This document shows positions 17,569 to 26,100 of a stretch of DNA of 64,000 nt, piece after piece. The DNA comes from Mariniphaga anaerophila (GTDB lineage Bacteria > Bacteroidota > Bacteroidia > Bacteroidales > Prolixibacteraceae), in NCBI RefSeq assembly GCF_900129025.1, contig NZ_FQUM01000010.1:1-64000 (forward strand). The letters run 5' to 3'. Below the pieces are notes generated by a model. The model had not been told where the DNA came from, did no database searches, and saw only the letters and a list, made by a program, of their open reading frames with translations. The translations under genes and the position numbers were made by a program. Each line of letters opens with the position of its first letter. Position 1 is the stretch's first letter.

Positions 17569-18457
17569 AGTTATTTCTGCTACCGATTTATTAAATATGG
17601 AATACACTGAAATTCCTTATTTGCTGGAATCAGTATTTCCAAAACAGGGATTGGCTGCTGTTGGCGGAAGTTCTGACACGGGAAAATCACATTTACTAAG
17701 ACAGGTTGCAATGAGTATTGTTTCCGGTGAAAAAGAATTTCTTGGATTAAAATTAAATTCTGAACACAACAGGGTTTTGTATGTATCTACTGAGGATTTT
17801 GAAATAGCAACAAGTGTTTCACTAAAAAAACAACAAGCTGAACTTGGATTAACAAATGAAACCTTTAAAAATCTATCATTCATATTTGACACAACCGACT
17901 TAATCGCCAATATTGAAAGCCAACTTCAACAGAATCCACACGATCTTGTGGTAATTGATACTTTTTCAGATTTGTTCGGTAACGATATAAATCAGGTTAA
18001 TCAGGTAAGAAACTACTTGCACCAATACGGGCAATTAGCCAATAAATATAAGTGTTTGTTTCTTTTTATACACCATTCAGGAAAAGGAACAGAATATAAA
18101 ACACCAAGTAAAAACAGCCTATTGGGTAGCCAGGGATTTGAAGGTAAAATGAGAGCAGTAGTTTTATTGTTAAAATCCAAATCAGATGTTAACCTCAGGT
18201 ATTTTTGTTCTGTAAAAGGAAACTACATAGAAGAAAAAATGAAAACAGAAGCCATAGAGCTTGTATTTAATGACAACCTTTGTTTTCAGGCAACAGGAAA
18301 TACAAACTTATTGGAAGAAATAAAGAAACCTGAAAAGGAGAATACAAAAAGTGAAGTGCTTAAACTTCAACAGAGTGGCTTTAGCCAAGGTGAAATAGCA
18401 GATCGGTTAGGCATATCTCAGCCATCTGTTAGCAGAATCCTTTCCGGGAAAAGTTAG
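17561..18457 (+). CDS. RepA-like AAA ATPase with C-terminal helix-turn-helix
   Basis: This 298-residue protein has a RecA/RepA-type ATPase core. Walker A is GGSSDTGKS (residues 35-43), sensor and Walker B regions follow (NRVLYVSTEDF; DLVVIDTFSDLF), then FLFIHHSGKG and a serine-rich loop (KNSLLGSQGFEGKMR) as in AAA_25/RepA helicases. The last 40 residues form a separate HTH (SGFSQGEIADRLGISQPSVS), like those of resolvases. RepA-type hexamers act as replicative helicases for small plasmids and integrative elements, so this gene may give the element an autonomous or excised replication phase. A perfect 21-bp-arm hairpin begins 11 nt after its stop. Confidence 0.85.
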   Translation: MDKVISATDLLNMEYTEIPYLLESVFPKQGLAAVGGSSDTGKSHLLRQVAMSIVSGEKEFLGLKLNSEHNRVLYVSTEDFEIATSVSLKKQQAELGLTNETFKNLSFIFDTTDLIANIESQLQQNPHDLVVIDTFSDLFGNDINQVNQVRNYLHQYGQLANKYKCLFLFIHHSGKGTEYKTPSKNSLLGSQGFEGKMRAVVLLLKSKSDVNLRYFCSVKGNYIEEKMKTEAIELVFNDNLCFQATGNTNLLEEIKKPEKENTKSEVLKLQQSGFSQGEIADRLGISQPSVSRILSGKS

Positions 18458-18467
18458 ATTCAGAATA

Positions 18468-18515
18468 GTAAATTATTCATTCATTCATAAGAAAATGAAT
18501 GAATGAATAATTTAC
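18468..18515. repeat. Perfect inverted repeat, 21-nt arms with 6-nt loop, containing ATTC/GAAT tandem units
   Basis: Arms 18468-18488 and 18495-18515 are exact reverse complements around AAGAAA. Inside each arm ATTC (GAAT on the other arm) is repeated in tandem. It begins 11 nt after the RepA-like gene. No T-tract follows on the plus strand, and the stem is mostly A/T, which is poor for termination. The repeated 4-mer and the neighbouring helicase/HTH gene fit a binding site or single-strand origin hairpin; this is inference. Confidence 0.6.
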
Positions 18516-18647
18516 ATGATATATTTTATTAAAATTTTTGCCTCTAAAATAGTTTTTAACCAACAACAAGTAGAATATCTAAATAAGACCTTTGCCGAAA
18601 GGAATAAGTTCCTTATTTTTAGGCTTATTCTTTTAAATCAAAAGTCA

Positions 18648-19034
18648 ATGAATCCGGATCAACAAAAAATTGCATTAAAAGTAATTTACTATCTTAAAAA
18701 ACGAGGTGGGATATCAAACTTAAACGATATTATAAAAAACGTTAAAGAACTAGAAAAAGATTACAACAAAATTCCAATAATGGAAGGACTTAAGGATTAC
18801 GAATTAATTGCAAATACAAACTCAAGCTCAACGTCTTACAGGCTAAGTGCAAAAGGACATGAATTTGAAACTTGGGACAAGTTTTTTTTTGAAAAATCAC
18901 TTGAGATTAAATTAGCTAAATCAAACATTGAAGCTAATGAACTTCAAAAGCGATATAGCAACTTTAACAAAACATTTTTGATTCTAAACGCTGTATTTGC
19001 TGCTATAAATATCTTGATAGCAATACTATTGTAG
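18648..19034 (+). CDS. Small membrane-anchored hypothetical protein with N-terminal winged-helix-like region
   Basis: The frame is open from 18516, directly after the hairpin, but its first 44 codons encode low-complexity Phe/Ile/Lys-rich sequence. I therefore prefer the ATG at 18648 (MNPDQQKIALKVIYYL). The 128-residue product has a winged-helix-like start (YYLKKRGGISNLNDIIKNVK, then LKDYELIANTNSSSTSYRLS), a charged helix likely to coil (KSLEIKLAKSNIEANELQKR), and a C-terminal transmembrane helix (FLILNAVFAAINILIAILL). A tail-anchored helical protein of this plan could be a small sensor or effector carried as cargo. No named family is recognised. Confidence 0.65.
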   Translation: MNPDQQKIALKVIYYLKKRGGISNLNDIIKNVKELEKDYNKIPIMEGLKDYELIANTNSSSTSYRLSAKGHEFETWDKFFFEKSLEIKLAKSNIEANELQKRYSNFNKTFLILNAVFAAINILIAILL

Positions 19035-19146
19035 TTGAAAGCTGTAAAATGAAAATAAGGATATTCCAGATTAATATTTTAAATTCATTACCGTTAAAAA
19101 ATCTTTTATTTAACCAATTAAACATTTATTTTTAATTTTATTTGTT

Positions 19147-19389
19147 ATGAAATTTATTAGAGTACAAGCTAGGAGAATTACCGAAAACAGTCAAACAAAG
19201 GATTTACCTAAAGAGACAGAATTTTTCATAAACTCAAACATAATTAAAACAATAGATCCTATTGACTACAAAATCACACTAATGGAAGACGAATACAATG
19301 TACATAACGATTTGGTCAAAATTGGAATTGCAGACTACGAAATTTCGTTGGTAAATCATCTCGACTTAGACTCTTTGATATTGAAATAG
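19147..19389 (+). CDS. Small hypothetical cargo protein (80 residues)
   Basis: This 80-residue ORF has its own ATG and an AT-rich leader. The product is soluble and mixed alpha/beta (MKFIRVQARRITENSQTKDL, then EFFINSNIIKTIDPIDYKIT), ending in an acidic LDLDSLILK tail. No homologous family is recognised and no signal peptide or membrane segment is seen. It stands alone, 112 nt after the previous gene, and is followed by 480 nt without a convincing gene. Confidence 0.55.
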   Translation: MKFIRVQARRITENSQTKDLPKETEFFINSNIIKTIDPIDYKITLMEDEYNVHNDLVKIGIADYEISLVNHLDLDSLILK

Positions 19390-19872
19390 CCTTTTGTATT
19401 TTAATGCCAAGAAACTTAGTTGTCGTTTCAGCGTAATATTCATCACGAGCTGCGGTTACATGATAAATTTTTGTGAATGATTTTAAAAGCATTTTAAAAT
19501 TCTTTTTTGAACAGTCTTTTAATGGCACTGTCACGTTAAAAGCAGTTTTAAACTTTAAAATGGCACTGCTTTTTAGCCACGGTTATATAAAAATACAAAA
19601 AGGTAGATTAGGGAGTTTAAAAGCACTATTTGAGGTGACAATAAAACCAACTTTTTGAATAAAAAATTCCCCAATTTTGTAAAACCCTGAATTGAACTAA
19701 TTTGATTGAAAATGATGTTTCAAAATACAGTTATCAAAAATTAGCATTTAAGATTTAAGATAGAAATATAAATCTATACTTTGATTTGCATTTTGCATTG
19801 AAAATAAGTTGGATAAAAAATCTTTATTCCTAACTTTATGGCCTAATAAACAATATTCTAAAAACAAATCAC
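19390..19872. other. AT-rich gene-poor stretch of the island
   Basis: No convincing gene. A 61-codon plus-strand frame (19473-19658) has low-complexity Phe/Lys-rich content and no ribosome-binding context. The 10-mer AATGGCACTG occurs twice (about 19520 and 19558). Between them AAAAGCAGT pairs with ACTGCTTTT across about 18 nt, giving a weak hairpin. The last 70 nt before 19873 probably hold the promoter of the FISUMP gene. Confidence 0.5.
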
Positions 19873-20937
19873 GTGAGGTTAACTTTTTTTATTTTAGTTG
19901 TTTTTATTCCAAGTTTTGTTATTTCTCAAACAACGGGAACTTTCATAGACAACCGAGATAGCACTGAATATAAATGGGTAAAAATTGGCGATCAAATATG
20001 GATGGCCGAAAATCTTGCATATTTGCCTGGAATTGGTGGAATACCTGTTTATATAAATCAATCTTTTGCTTATATGAAAACCTATTTTGTTTATAATTAT
20101 CAAGGAACTAGCGTTGAAGAAGCGAAATCAACTGACTATTTTACGAAATATGGTGCATTATATGATTGGTTCGCCGCCATTGATGGCTACCAAGCAAGTA
20201 ATAGCGATCCAAGTGGAATACAAGGAGCTTGTCCTGATGGCTGGCATATTCCAAGTAGAGCAGAATGGCAAAAGTTAACTGATTTTATTTGCAACGATAT
20301 AGGAATTTGCGAAATACGCACTGGCTTTAGCAATAAATATTATACTGAAATCGGAAGATATTTAAAATCAGAAACAGGTTGGGAAATTAACAATGGATTG
20401 AATTCTTATGGTTTTAATGCATTACCGTCGGGTTGGTCTGCAAATTCAACAAAATCTGAAGGAAATTTGGGATTATATTGGACGGCAAGCGAATACAATA
20501 GAGATTATGCTACTGCGTATTGGCTAGATTCCAATGACCAACATTTAAGAGTTGGTAACCCATATTTATTGGTACGTAATAGCAATTCCGATGTCATTGG
20601 TAAGTGGGGGGGGTTTAGTATTAGATGTGTTTGTGATGACAATTCTTTATTAACAAACAATAATCAGTCAAAATCTATAAAAGATAATCTAAAAATAAAT
20701 ATTTATCCAAATCCCAGTAATGATGGGAGGATTTTTATTGAAATTAGTAATTTTGAAGGAACGGGAAATTTTACTGTTTTTAATTTACATGGAATTGAAA
20801 TTAATTCATGGGAGTTTTATGCGGAAAATGGTTCGTTCAAAAAAGAAATAAATCTGGCTAACTTTGCTAAAGGCATTTATTATTTTAGATTTTCTCTTGG
20901 TGAAAAATCACTAAATAAAACCATTATACTTTATTGA
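19873..20937 (+). CDS. FISUMP-domain protein with T9SS sorting domain (island cargo)
   Basis: Translation starts at GTG 19873; no in-frame ATG lies upstream before a stop, and the signal peptide (FFILVVFIPSFVISQT) begins immediately. The 354-residue protein contains a Fibrobacter succinogenes major paralogous (FISUMP) domain: VKIGDQIWMAENLAYLPG, YGALYDWFAAI, CPDGWHIPSRAEWQKL, LPSGW, YWTASEYN and FSIRCVCD. It ends in a type A T9SS sorting domain (LKINIYPNPSNDGRIFIEIS, KGIYYFRFS). It is expected to be exported through the Sec and type IX systems to the surface. FISUMP has a C-type-lectin-like appearance but no agreed function. On the island it is the clearest host-interacting or environment-facing cargo. 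Confidence 0.9.
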   Translation: MRLTFFILVVFIPSFVISQTTGTFIDNRDSTEYKWVKIGDQIWMAENLAYLPGIGGIPVYINQSFAYMKTYFVYNYQGTSVEEAKSTDYFTKYGALYDWFAAIDGYQASNSDPSGIQGACPDGWHIPSRAEWQKLTDFICNDIGICEIRTGFSNKYYTEIGRYLKSETGWEINNGLNSYGFNALPSGWSANSTKSEGNLGLYWTASEYNRDYATAYWLDSNDQHLRVGNPYLLVRNSNSDVIGKWGGFSIRCVCDDNSLLTNNNQSKSIKDNLKINIYPNPSNDGRIFIEISNFEGTGNFTVFNLHGIEINSWEFYAENGSFKKEINLANFAKGIYYFRFSLGEKSLNKTIILY

Positions 20938-21164
20938 AAAAGTCTGACAGAGCAATTTTTATTTTCAGGTGGACTAATGATTCTTTACGGGGGAGATCGT
21001 TCCTCTGACGTAAGCTAAGACACCTCATAGAGGGATATTTATTGTTAAGTTGAGTTAGGCGCCAAAATATGTTTTATAGCACATTTCTGATAATTCTATT
21101 TAGAAATATATTTACTCAAAAAAATCTTGTAAGTTTGTCTAATATCATTTCATCCTTTTTAAAC

Positions 21165-21854
21165 ATGAATATCAATAAGCGAAATCTACACGTATTGATT
21201 ACATTAATGTTTTTAATCGTAATTGGATACTTATTAAAAAAAACTACAAATATTGAAACACAAGAAAAGAATGAAGAAATTAAATTTGCACCTTCTTTAA
21301 AGGAGGGAAAAAAAGATTTTGTTGAATATCTTGATTCTACTACCCTTATTTATTCTAATTTCAAATATAATATCGCAATTGATTTTCCTGATCATTGGTT
21401 AATTGACAAAGGTGTATCAGAACATACAATTATTAGAGGAAGTTATGCAGATAGTGGAATATCACTTGCGATTAATGTTATAGAGCTCGAAGGATTTGAA
21501 ATGGGCGATAAATCTATTTGGGATTTATATGAGCAAAATGAGCAAATCTGGGAAAACGAAAAACAGAAATTGCTTCAAGAAGCAACAAACGAAGAATTGT
21601 ATAGCTTTAGTTCACGCAAGGTACATTTAAGCAATGTTGAAGCTATTGAATATAGGTTTAGCCGTATATTTCGCCAAGTAGATTTAGAATTTGAAATGCA
21701 ACACGTTGTATATGAATTTTTTTATCACAATTGTACATACTCAGTTGGTCTTCAGGTTCCTTGGTTTCTTTTTGATGAGAATCCACAGAGGTATAACTCA
21801 TTGTTTTATGGGGTGTCGTTATTGAAAAGAAGCACAAGCATTGAGCCTCATTAA
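21165..21854 (+). CDS. Membrane-anchored hypothetical protein, PsbP/DUF1795-like appearance
   Basis: The frame is open from 21069, but I choose the ATG at 21165 because it begins a clear signal-anchor (RNLHVLITLMFLIVIGYLL). A candidate -7 box, TAAGTTTG, lies at 21130-21137. The 229-residue product has an extracytoplasmic domain with YSNFKYNIAIDFPDHWLIDK, a single-chain beta pattern (GISLAINVIELEGFEMGD), and the pairing YRFSRIFRQVDLEFEMQHVV. This looks like the PsbP/DUF1795 fold, in which a DFPxxW motif starts the domain. This is a fold-level impression only, and its role is unknown. It is the last intact gene before the tRNA. Confidence 0.6.
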   Translation: MNINKRNLHVLITLMFLIVIGYLLKKTTNIETQEKNEEIKFAPSLKEGKKDFVEYLDSTTLIYSNFKYNIAIDFPDHWLIDKGVSEHTIIRGSYADSGISLAINVIELEGFEMGDKSIWDLYEQNEQIWENEKQKLLQEATNEELYSFSSRKVHLSNVEAIEYRFSRIFRQVDLEFEMQHVVYEFFYHNCTYSVGLQVPWFLFDENPQRYNSLFYGVSLLKRSTSIEPH

Positions 21855-22394
21855 ATTTTACTAATAGGTAAAAATTTATATTTCGCTTCGTGTTAGAGGA
21901 TCAGGCAGACAAGTAGCAATATCATAAAACTTTAGTCCAAGCCAACGCACAACGTCTTTGTTTCGTTTTCTTTTAGATACATTACAAAGTCTATTAAATT
22001 AATTAAATTTAATCCGTGAAAGTCTGATAGGGCCACAGTCAAATAAAAATATTGGGTATGGGGCGATAAAATAACAAGAGAAAAAACAGTTAGGTAAGTT
22101 GTCTTTATACCTATATCTTAAACCCACCAAAACAAAACCAAAAACCGATCTGCGAAAGCCGGTGGCCACTTATTATTTCATTCAACTAATACGATTCAGA
22201 AAAAGTGATTATCTTCTTTCATTGCCTCCCATATAAAGCAATTAGGGACTTTCTCCCTGCAAGTGGATACTTGTATTCAGAAAAACGTTTTAACCCGTTT
22301 ATAGTGATTATGGTTTGTTGTAAAAGAGATAGGTAAATATTGTGTGAATTGATGTTGTATAGTAATATATTTATATTTTATTTATATTTTACTT
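21855..22394. other. Gene-poor right end of the island
   Basis: About 540 nt contain no complete gene on either strand. The left part holds a coding-like minus-strand remnant (21876-21998). The rest is AT-rich with many stops. ATGTTGTATA at 22352-22361 also occurs at 14485-14494 near the left end, so the pair might be integrase arm sites; the match is short. Confidence 0.5.
21876..21998 (-). pseudogene. Coding-like fragment, C-terminal end of an unknown protein
   Basis: The minus strand gives 40 codons free of stops, ending TAA at 21876-21878. The peptide composition is natural (RKRNKDVVRWLGLKFYDIAT, then CLPDPLTRSEI), but there is no ATG and a stop lies directly upstream. It looks like a remnant of a gene truncated at its 5' side. 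The family is not recognised, and chance cannot be excluded. Confidence 0.3.
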
Positions 22395-22436
22395 AAATAA
22401 AAAATGCAACAAGCTATAATTCAGTTTGTTGCATCT
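22395..22436 (-). terminator. Island-borne rho-independent terminator for the tRNA-Leu gene
   Basis: ATGCAACAA (22404-22412) pairs with TTGTTGCAT (22426-22434). On the minus strand the stem is followed by TTTTTTATTT. It starts about 9 nt after the tRNA 3' end. The tRNA's likely original terminator was moved 8 kb away by the insertion, so this hairpin replaces it. Confidence 0.8.
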
Positions 22437-22440
22437 TGTA

Positions 22441-22458
22441 TTTGTGCCCAGAACAAGA
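22441..22458 (+). repeat. Right attachment-site repeat (attR), overlapping the tRNA-Leu 3' end
   Basis: TTTGTGCCCAGAACAAGA is identical to 14371-14388. Bases 22445-22458 are the discriminator, 3' acceptor strand and part of the T-arm of the intact tRNA, so integration kept the tRNA functional. Confidence 0.9.
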
Positions 22459-22530
22459 ATCGAACTTGCACGGCCTAAATCGGCCACAAGGCCCTCAACC
22501 TTGCGTGTCTACCAATTCCACCATCTGGGC
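22445..22530 (-). tRNA. tRNA-Leu (anticodon GAG)
   Basis: The minus strand folds as a class II tRNA of 86 nt without encoded CCA. The acceptor GCCCAGA pairs with TCTGGGC, the D-arm contains GGTAGACACGC, the anticodon stem is CAAGG/CCTTG with loop TTGAGGG (anticodon GAG), and there is a long variable arm (TGGCCGATTTAGGCCG). The T-loop is TTCGATT and the discriminator is A, as expected for leucine. It reads CUC/CUU codons. Its 3' end is the integration target of the island on its left. Confidence 0.95.
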
Positions 22531-22604
22531 ATATCATGTTCTCAAAAAACGCGATGCAAAACTATAAAATTTATTGAAACCGGAATAGTTTTATGAAAAA
22601 AGTT

Positions 22605-22937
22605 TCAATTCTTTCGTTCATATTCTTCTTCGAAACGGGTTTTTGTAATAATGCCATTCCTGACATTAAAAAAATAACGCTCTGTTTTGCTTACTTTTGG
22701 CGTTACAATCGGGTCGAGGGTGAGTTTTCCCTGGCTGATTTCCGTGCTGTGTAATTCTTCATCTTTTTCAAAAACGTAAACAGAATCATTGGCTGTTTTT
22801 ATGATTGTTGTGGGCTCGCCAAACGTTTTTTGTAATGAAGATACTGGTTTTCCGGTAAATGACTTTTTTAACTGGCGTTGCGTTCCGCAAGAGGCAATCA
22901 GCACAATGCTAACAAACAAAACTGCAATTTTATACAT
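22605..22937 (-). CDS. Small lipoprotein, SmpA/BamE-like size and layout
   Basis: This 110-residue protein has a lipoprotein signal (AVLFVSIVLIASC, Cys at about residue 17). The mature part begins GTQRQLKKSFTGKPVSSLQK and continues FGEPTTIIKTANDSVYVFEK. The pattern 'helix, then x-GxP, then a strand ending in YVFEK' recalls the small BamE/SmpA fold, but it is too short a match to assign. It would sit in the outer membrane or periplasm. It stands alone between tRNA-Leu and purL, divergent from purL. Confidence 0.7.
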   Translation of the reverse strand: MYKIAVLFVSIVLIASCGTQRQLKKSFTGKPVSSLQKTFGEPTTIIKTANDSVYVFEKDEELHSTEISQGKLTLDPIVTPKVSKTERYFFNVRNGIITKTRFEEEYERKN

Positions 22938-23068
22938 GACGAAGTTTTTCTCAAAGAAACTTCAAAAAAATGAAAAAGTACGCCTGATATAAGTTTTTAA
23001 CTATTTCTATGTTGAAAACTCTGCATTTAATCGCGTTGCCCGTTTTCTCCCGGCCTTCATTTATTTTC

Positions 23069-23076
23069 TATCTTTG
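23069..23076 (+). promoter_or_regulatory. Candidate -7 box (TATCTTTG) of purL
   Basis: TATCTTTG matches the Bacteroidetes sigma-A consensus TAnnTTTG exactly and lies 45 nt upstream of the purL ATG. A clear TTTG -33 element at standard spacing is not obvious; a T-rich stretch is present instead. Confidence 0.5.
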
Positions 23077-23120
23077 CCCTGTGTTATACAACAGGTCTAT
23101 TACCAAAATTTAGCTGCAAA

Positions 23121-26100
23121 ATGATTCAATTTTTCAGAACTCAAAACAGTTCGATTATCGCGGTTGATTCCAAACTTCCGCTGAGCCACGACAATTTGGA
23201 GAAATTAGTATGGTTGTTTTCTGATGCCCGGCATCTGGAACAAAAAAAACTAGATGGCTGGTTTGTTGGGCCACGCCGGGAAATGCTGACCCCGTGGAGC
23301 ACAAACGCTGTTGAAATCACCCAAAATATGGGAATTGACGGGATTATCCGCATCGAAGAATTTTTTCAGGTAGAAGATGAAAATGCAGATTACGACCACA
23401 TGTTGCAGCGCAAATACAATGGACTGACGCAGCAGATTTTTGTGATTGAAAAGCAACCCGACCCTATTCTGAAAGTAGAAGATATTGCATCCTTTAATCA
23501 GAAGGAAGGGCTGGCTCTCAGTAAAGAAGAAATTGAGTATCTGGATTCCGTGGCAACAGCGATGAAACGCCCGCTTACCGATAGCGAAGTGTATGGTTTT
23601 GCCCAGGTAAATTCGGAACACTGCCGGCACAAAATATTTAACGGAACTTTTATTATTGACGGGAAAGAGATGGAATCGTCGTTGTTTCAGATGATAAAGA
23701 AAACGTCAAAAGTAAATCCCAATAAAATTGTATCGGCATATAAAGATAACTGCTCGTTTGTGCAAGGTTCTGTTGCAGAGCAGTTTGCTCCCAAAACACA
23801 GGATGAACCGGATTTCTTTGAAATAAAGGACGTTGAAACCGTTTTGTCGTTGAAAGCAGAAACTCATAATTTCCCGACAACGGTTGAGCCGTTTAACGGT
23901 GCTTCAACCGGAACCGGCGGCGAAATTCGCGACCGCATTGGAGGCGGAAAAGGAAGTTTCCCCATTGCCGGAACCGCCGTTTACATGACTTCCTATCCGC
24001 GAACAGAAGCTGAACGCCCGTGGGAACAGGCAACTGAAGAACGTGACTGGTTGTACCAAACGCCTGAAGAGATTTTAATTAAAGCGTCAAACGGAGCCAG
24101 CGATTTTGGCAACAAATTCGGCCAGCCCGTTATTACAGGTTCGGTATTAACATTCGAACACTTCGAGAATTATAAAAAATACGGTTACGATAAGGTGATA
24201 ATGCTGGCAGGCGGAGTTGGGCTTGCCAATAAAAAATACAGCTTAAAAGATGACCCTGAAAAAGGAGATAAAGTTGTTCTTTTAGGTGGTGACAATTATC
24301 GAATAGGAATGGGCGGCGGTGCTGTTTCGTCGGTTGCAACCGGTGAGTTCGCAAATGCCATTGAACTGAATGCCGTGCAGCGTGCCAATCCTGAAATGCA
24401 AAAACGTGCCTACAATGCCATTCGCGCATTGGCCGAATCAGATGAAAATCCTATTATTTCTATTCACGACCACGGCGCCGGAGGACACTTAAACTGTTTG
24501 TCGGAACTGGTGGAAACAACCGGTGGTAAAATTGATACATCGAAATTGCCTGTTGGCGATCCAACACTTTCACAGAAAGAAATTATCGGGAATGAATCTC
24601 AGGAACGCATGGGGCTGGTAATGAAGGCCGAAAATGTGGAATTGCTGAAACGAATTGCCGAGCGCGAACGTGCTCCGATGTACGAAATTGGCGAAACTAC
24701 CGGCGACATGCAGTTTACTTTTGAAAACTCGAAAACCGGTGAAAAACCAATTGACTGGCAGTTGGGATATATGTTTGGAAATCCGCCGAAAACAGTTTTG
24801 GAAGACACTACCGTAAATCCTGAATTTGCAGAGTTGGAATATGCTCAGGAAGACATTGACAATTATGTTGAGCGCGTAGTTCAGTTGGAATCAGTAGCAT
24901 GTAAGGACTGGCTGACCAACAAGGTTGACCGTTCGGTAACCGGCCGAATTGCCAAGCAGCAGGGAGCAGGTAAATTGCAATTGCCGTTGAATAATGTCGG
25001 GGTAATTACTCTCGATTATCAGGGCAGGGCAGGAGTGGCAACCTCAATCGGGCATGCACCGGTTGCCGGAATGATTGATCCATCTGCCGGTTCGCTTTTG
25101 TCAATTGCTGAATCTCTCACAAATATTATTTGGGCTCCGCTTACTGATCATATTCGCAGTGTCTCGTTGAGTGCTAACTGGATGTGGCCGGCAAAAAATC
25201 CGGGTGAAAATGCACGGATTTACCACGCAGTGGAGGCTGCAAGCGATTTTGCCTGTGCGTTGGGAATTAATATTCCAACCGGGAAAGACTCCATGTCGAT
25301 GACCCAGAAATACAAAGATGATGTGGTTTATGCCCCTGGAACTGTAATTATTTCTGCATCCGGAGAGGTTTCGGACGTACGAAAAGTTGTGGAACCGGTT
25401 TTGGTGAATGACGAATCGAAGGAAATTCTGTTTGTCGATTTTTCTTTTACAGAGAGGGCTTTGGGCGGAAGTGCATTTGCTCAGGCAATAAATAAAATTG
25501 GTAAAACAGCACCTACCGTTTCTGACACAGAAAAATTTGTTGCAGCATTTAATACCATTCAAAAACTGATTGAACAAAATTTGATTTTGGCCGGGCACGA
25601 TATTGGTTCTGGCGGTTTGGTCACTTCGCTGCTCGAAATGTGTTTCAGCAGCAATAAAGGAGGAATGAAAATAGATTTGTCGGCAATCGGAGAAAAAGAT
25701 CTGATAAAGGTACTTTTTAGTGAAAATCCCGGAATTGTAATACAATGTGCTGATGCTGAAGAAGTGAAAAAGCAACTGACAGAAAATGGAGTTGGTTTTG
25801 CTTCGCTCGGTTTCCCGGTTCCATATCGTAAAGTAAGGGTGAAAAATTTTGATGCAGAAGTTGACCTTGATATCGATTCGCTGCGTGATTTGTGGTTTAA
25901 AACTTCATATTTGCTCGACAGAAAACAGAGCGGAAAAGAGCTTGCCCTTGAACGGTATAAAAATTATAAAAAGAATGAATTAGCATTCGATTTTAAAGGA
26001 TTTACCGGTAAGGCATCTGACTATGGGATTAATCTTAACCGGAGAACTCCTTCCGGGATAAAAGCTGCAATTATTCGGGAAAAAGGTGTGAATGGCGACC

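Larger units (their letters stand above)
14371..22458 (+). mobile_element. 8.1-kb genomic island integrated in the 3' end of tRNA-Leu(GAG)
   Basis: The island is bounded by 18-bp perfect direct repeats and starts with a tyrosine integrase. It holds a helix-turn-helix/excisionase-like gene, a RepA-like ATPase, several unknown genes and a FISUMP/T9SS protein. Base composition is visibly more AT-rich than on either side, with many AAA/TTA/ATA codons. The integration target class (3' end of a leucine tRNA) is the same as that of Bacteroides NBU1. I see no relaxase, mobilisation or type IV secretion gene, so it is either a minimal integrative element moved by a helper or a decayed one. The right end brings a substitute terminator for the tRNA. 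Confidence 0.88.

Noticed and set aside
20938-22060. Two similar stretches (AAGTCTGACAGAGC at about 20940 and AAGTCTGATAGGGC at about 22019) considered as mobile-element ends.
   Set aside because: The match is short and imperfect, there are no inverted ends, and no transposase lies between or beside them.
21053-22093. GTTAGGC at about 21052 and GTTAGGT at about 22086 look like one half of integron attC sites, and the cargo genes are cassette-like.
   Set aside because: I could not find the paired RYYYAAC half at a sensible distance or a folded attC stem, and there is no IntI-type integrase.
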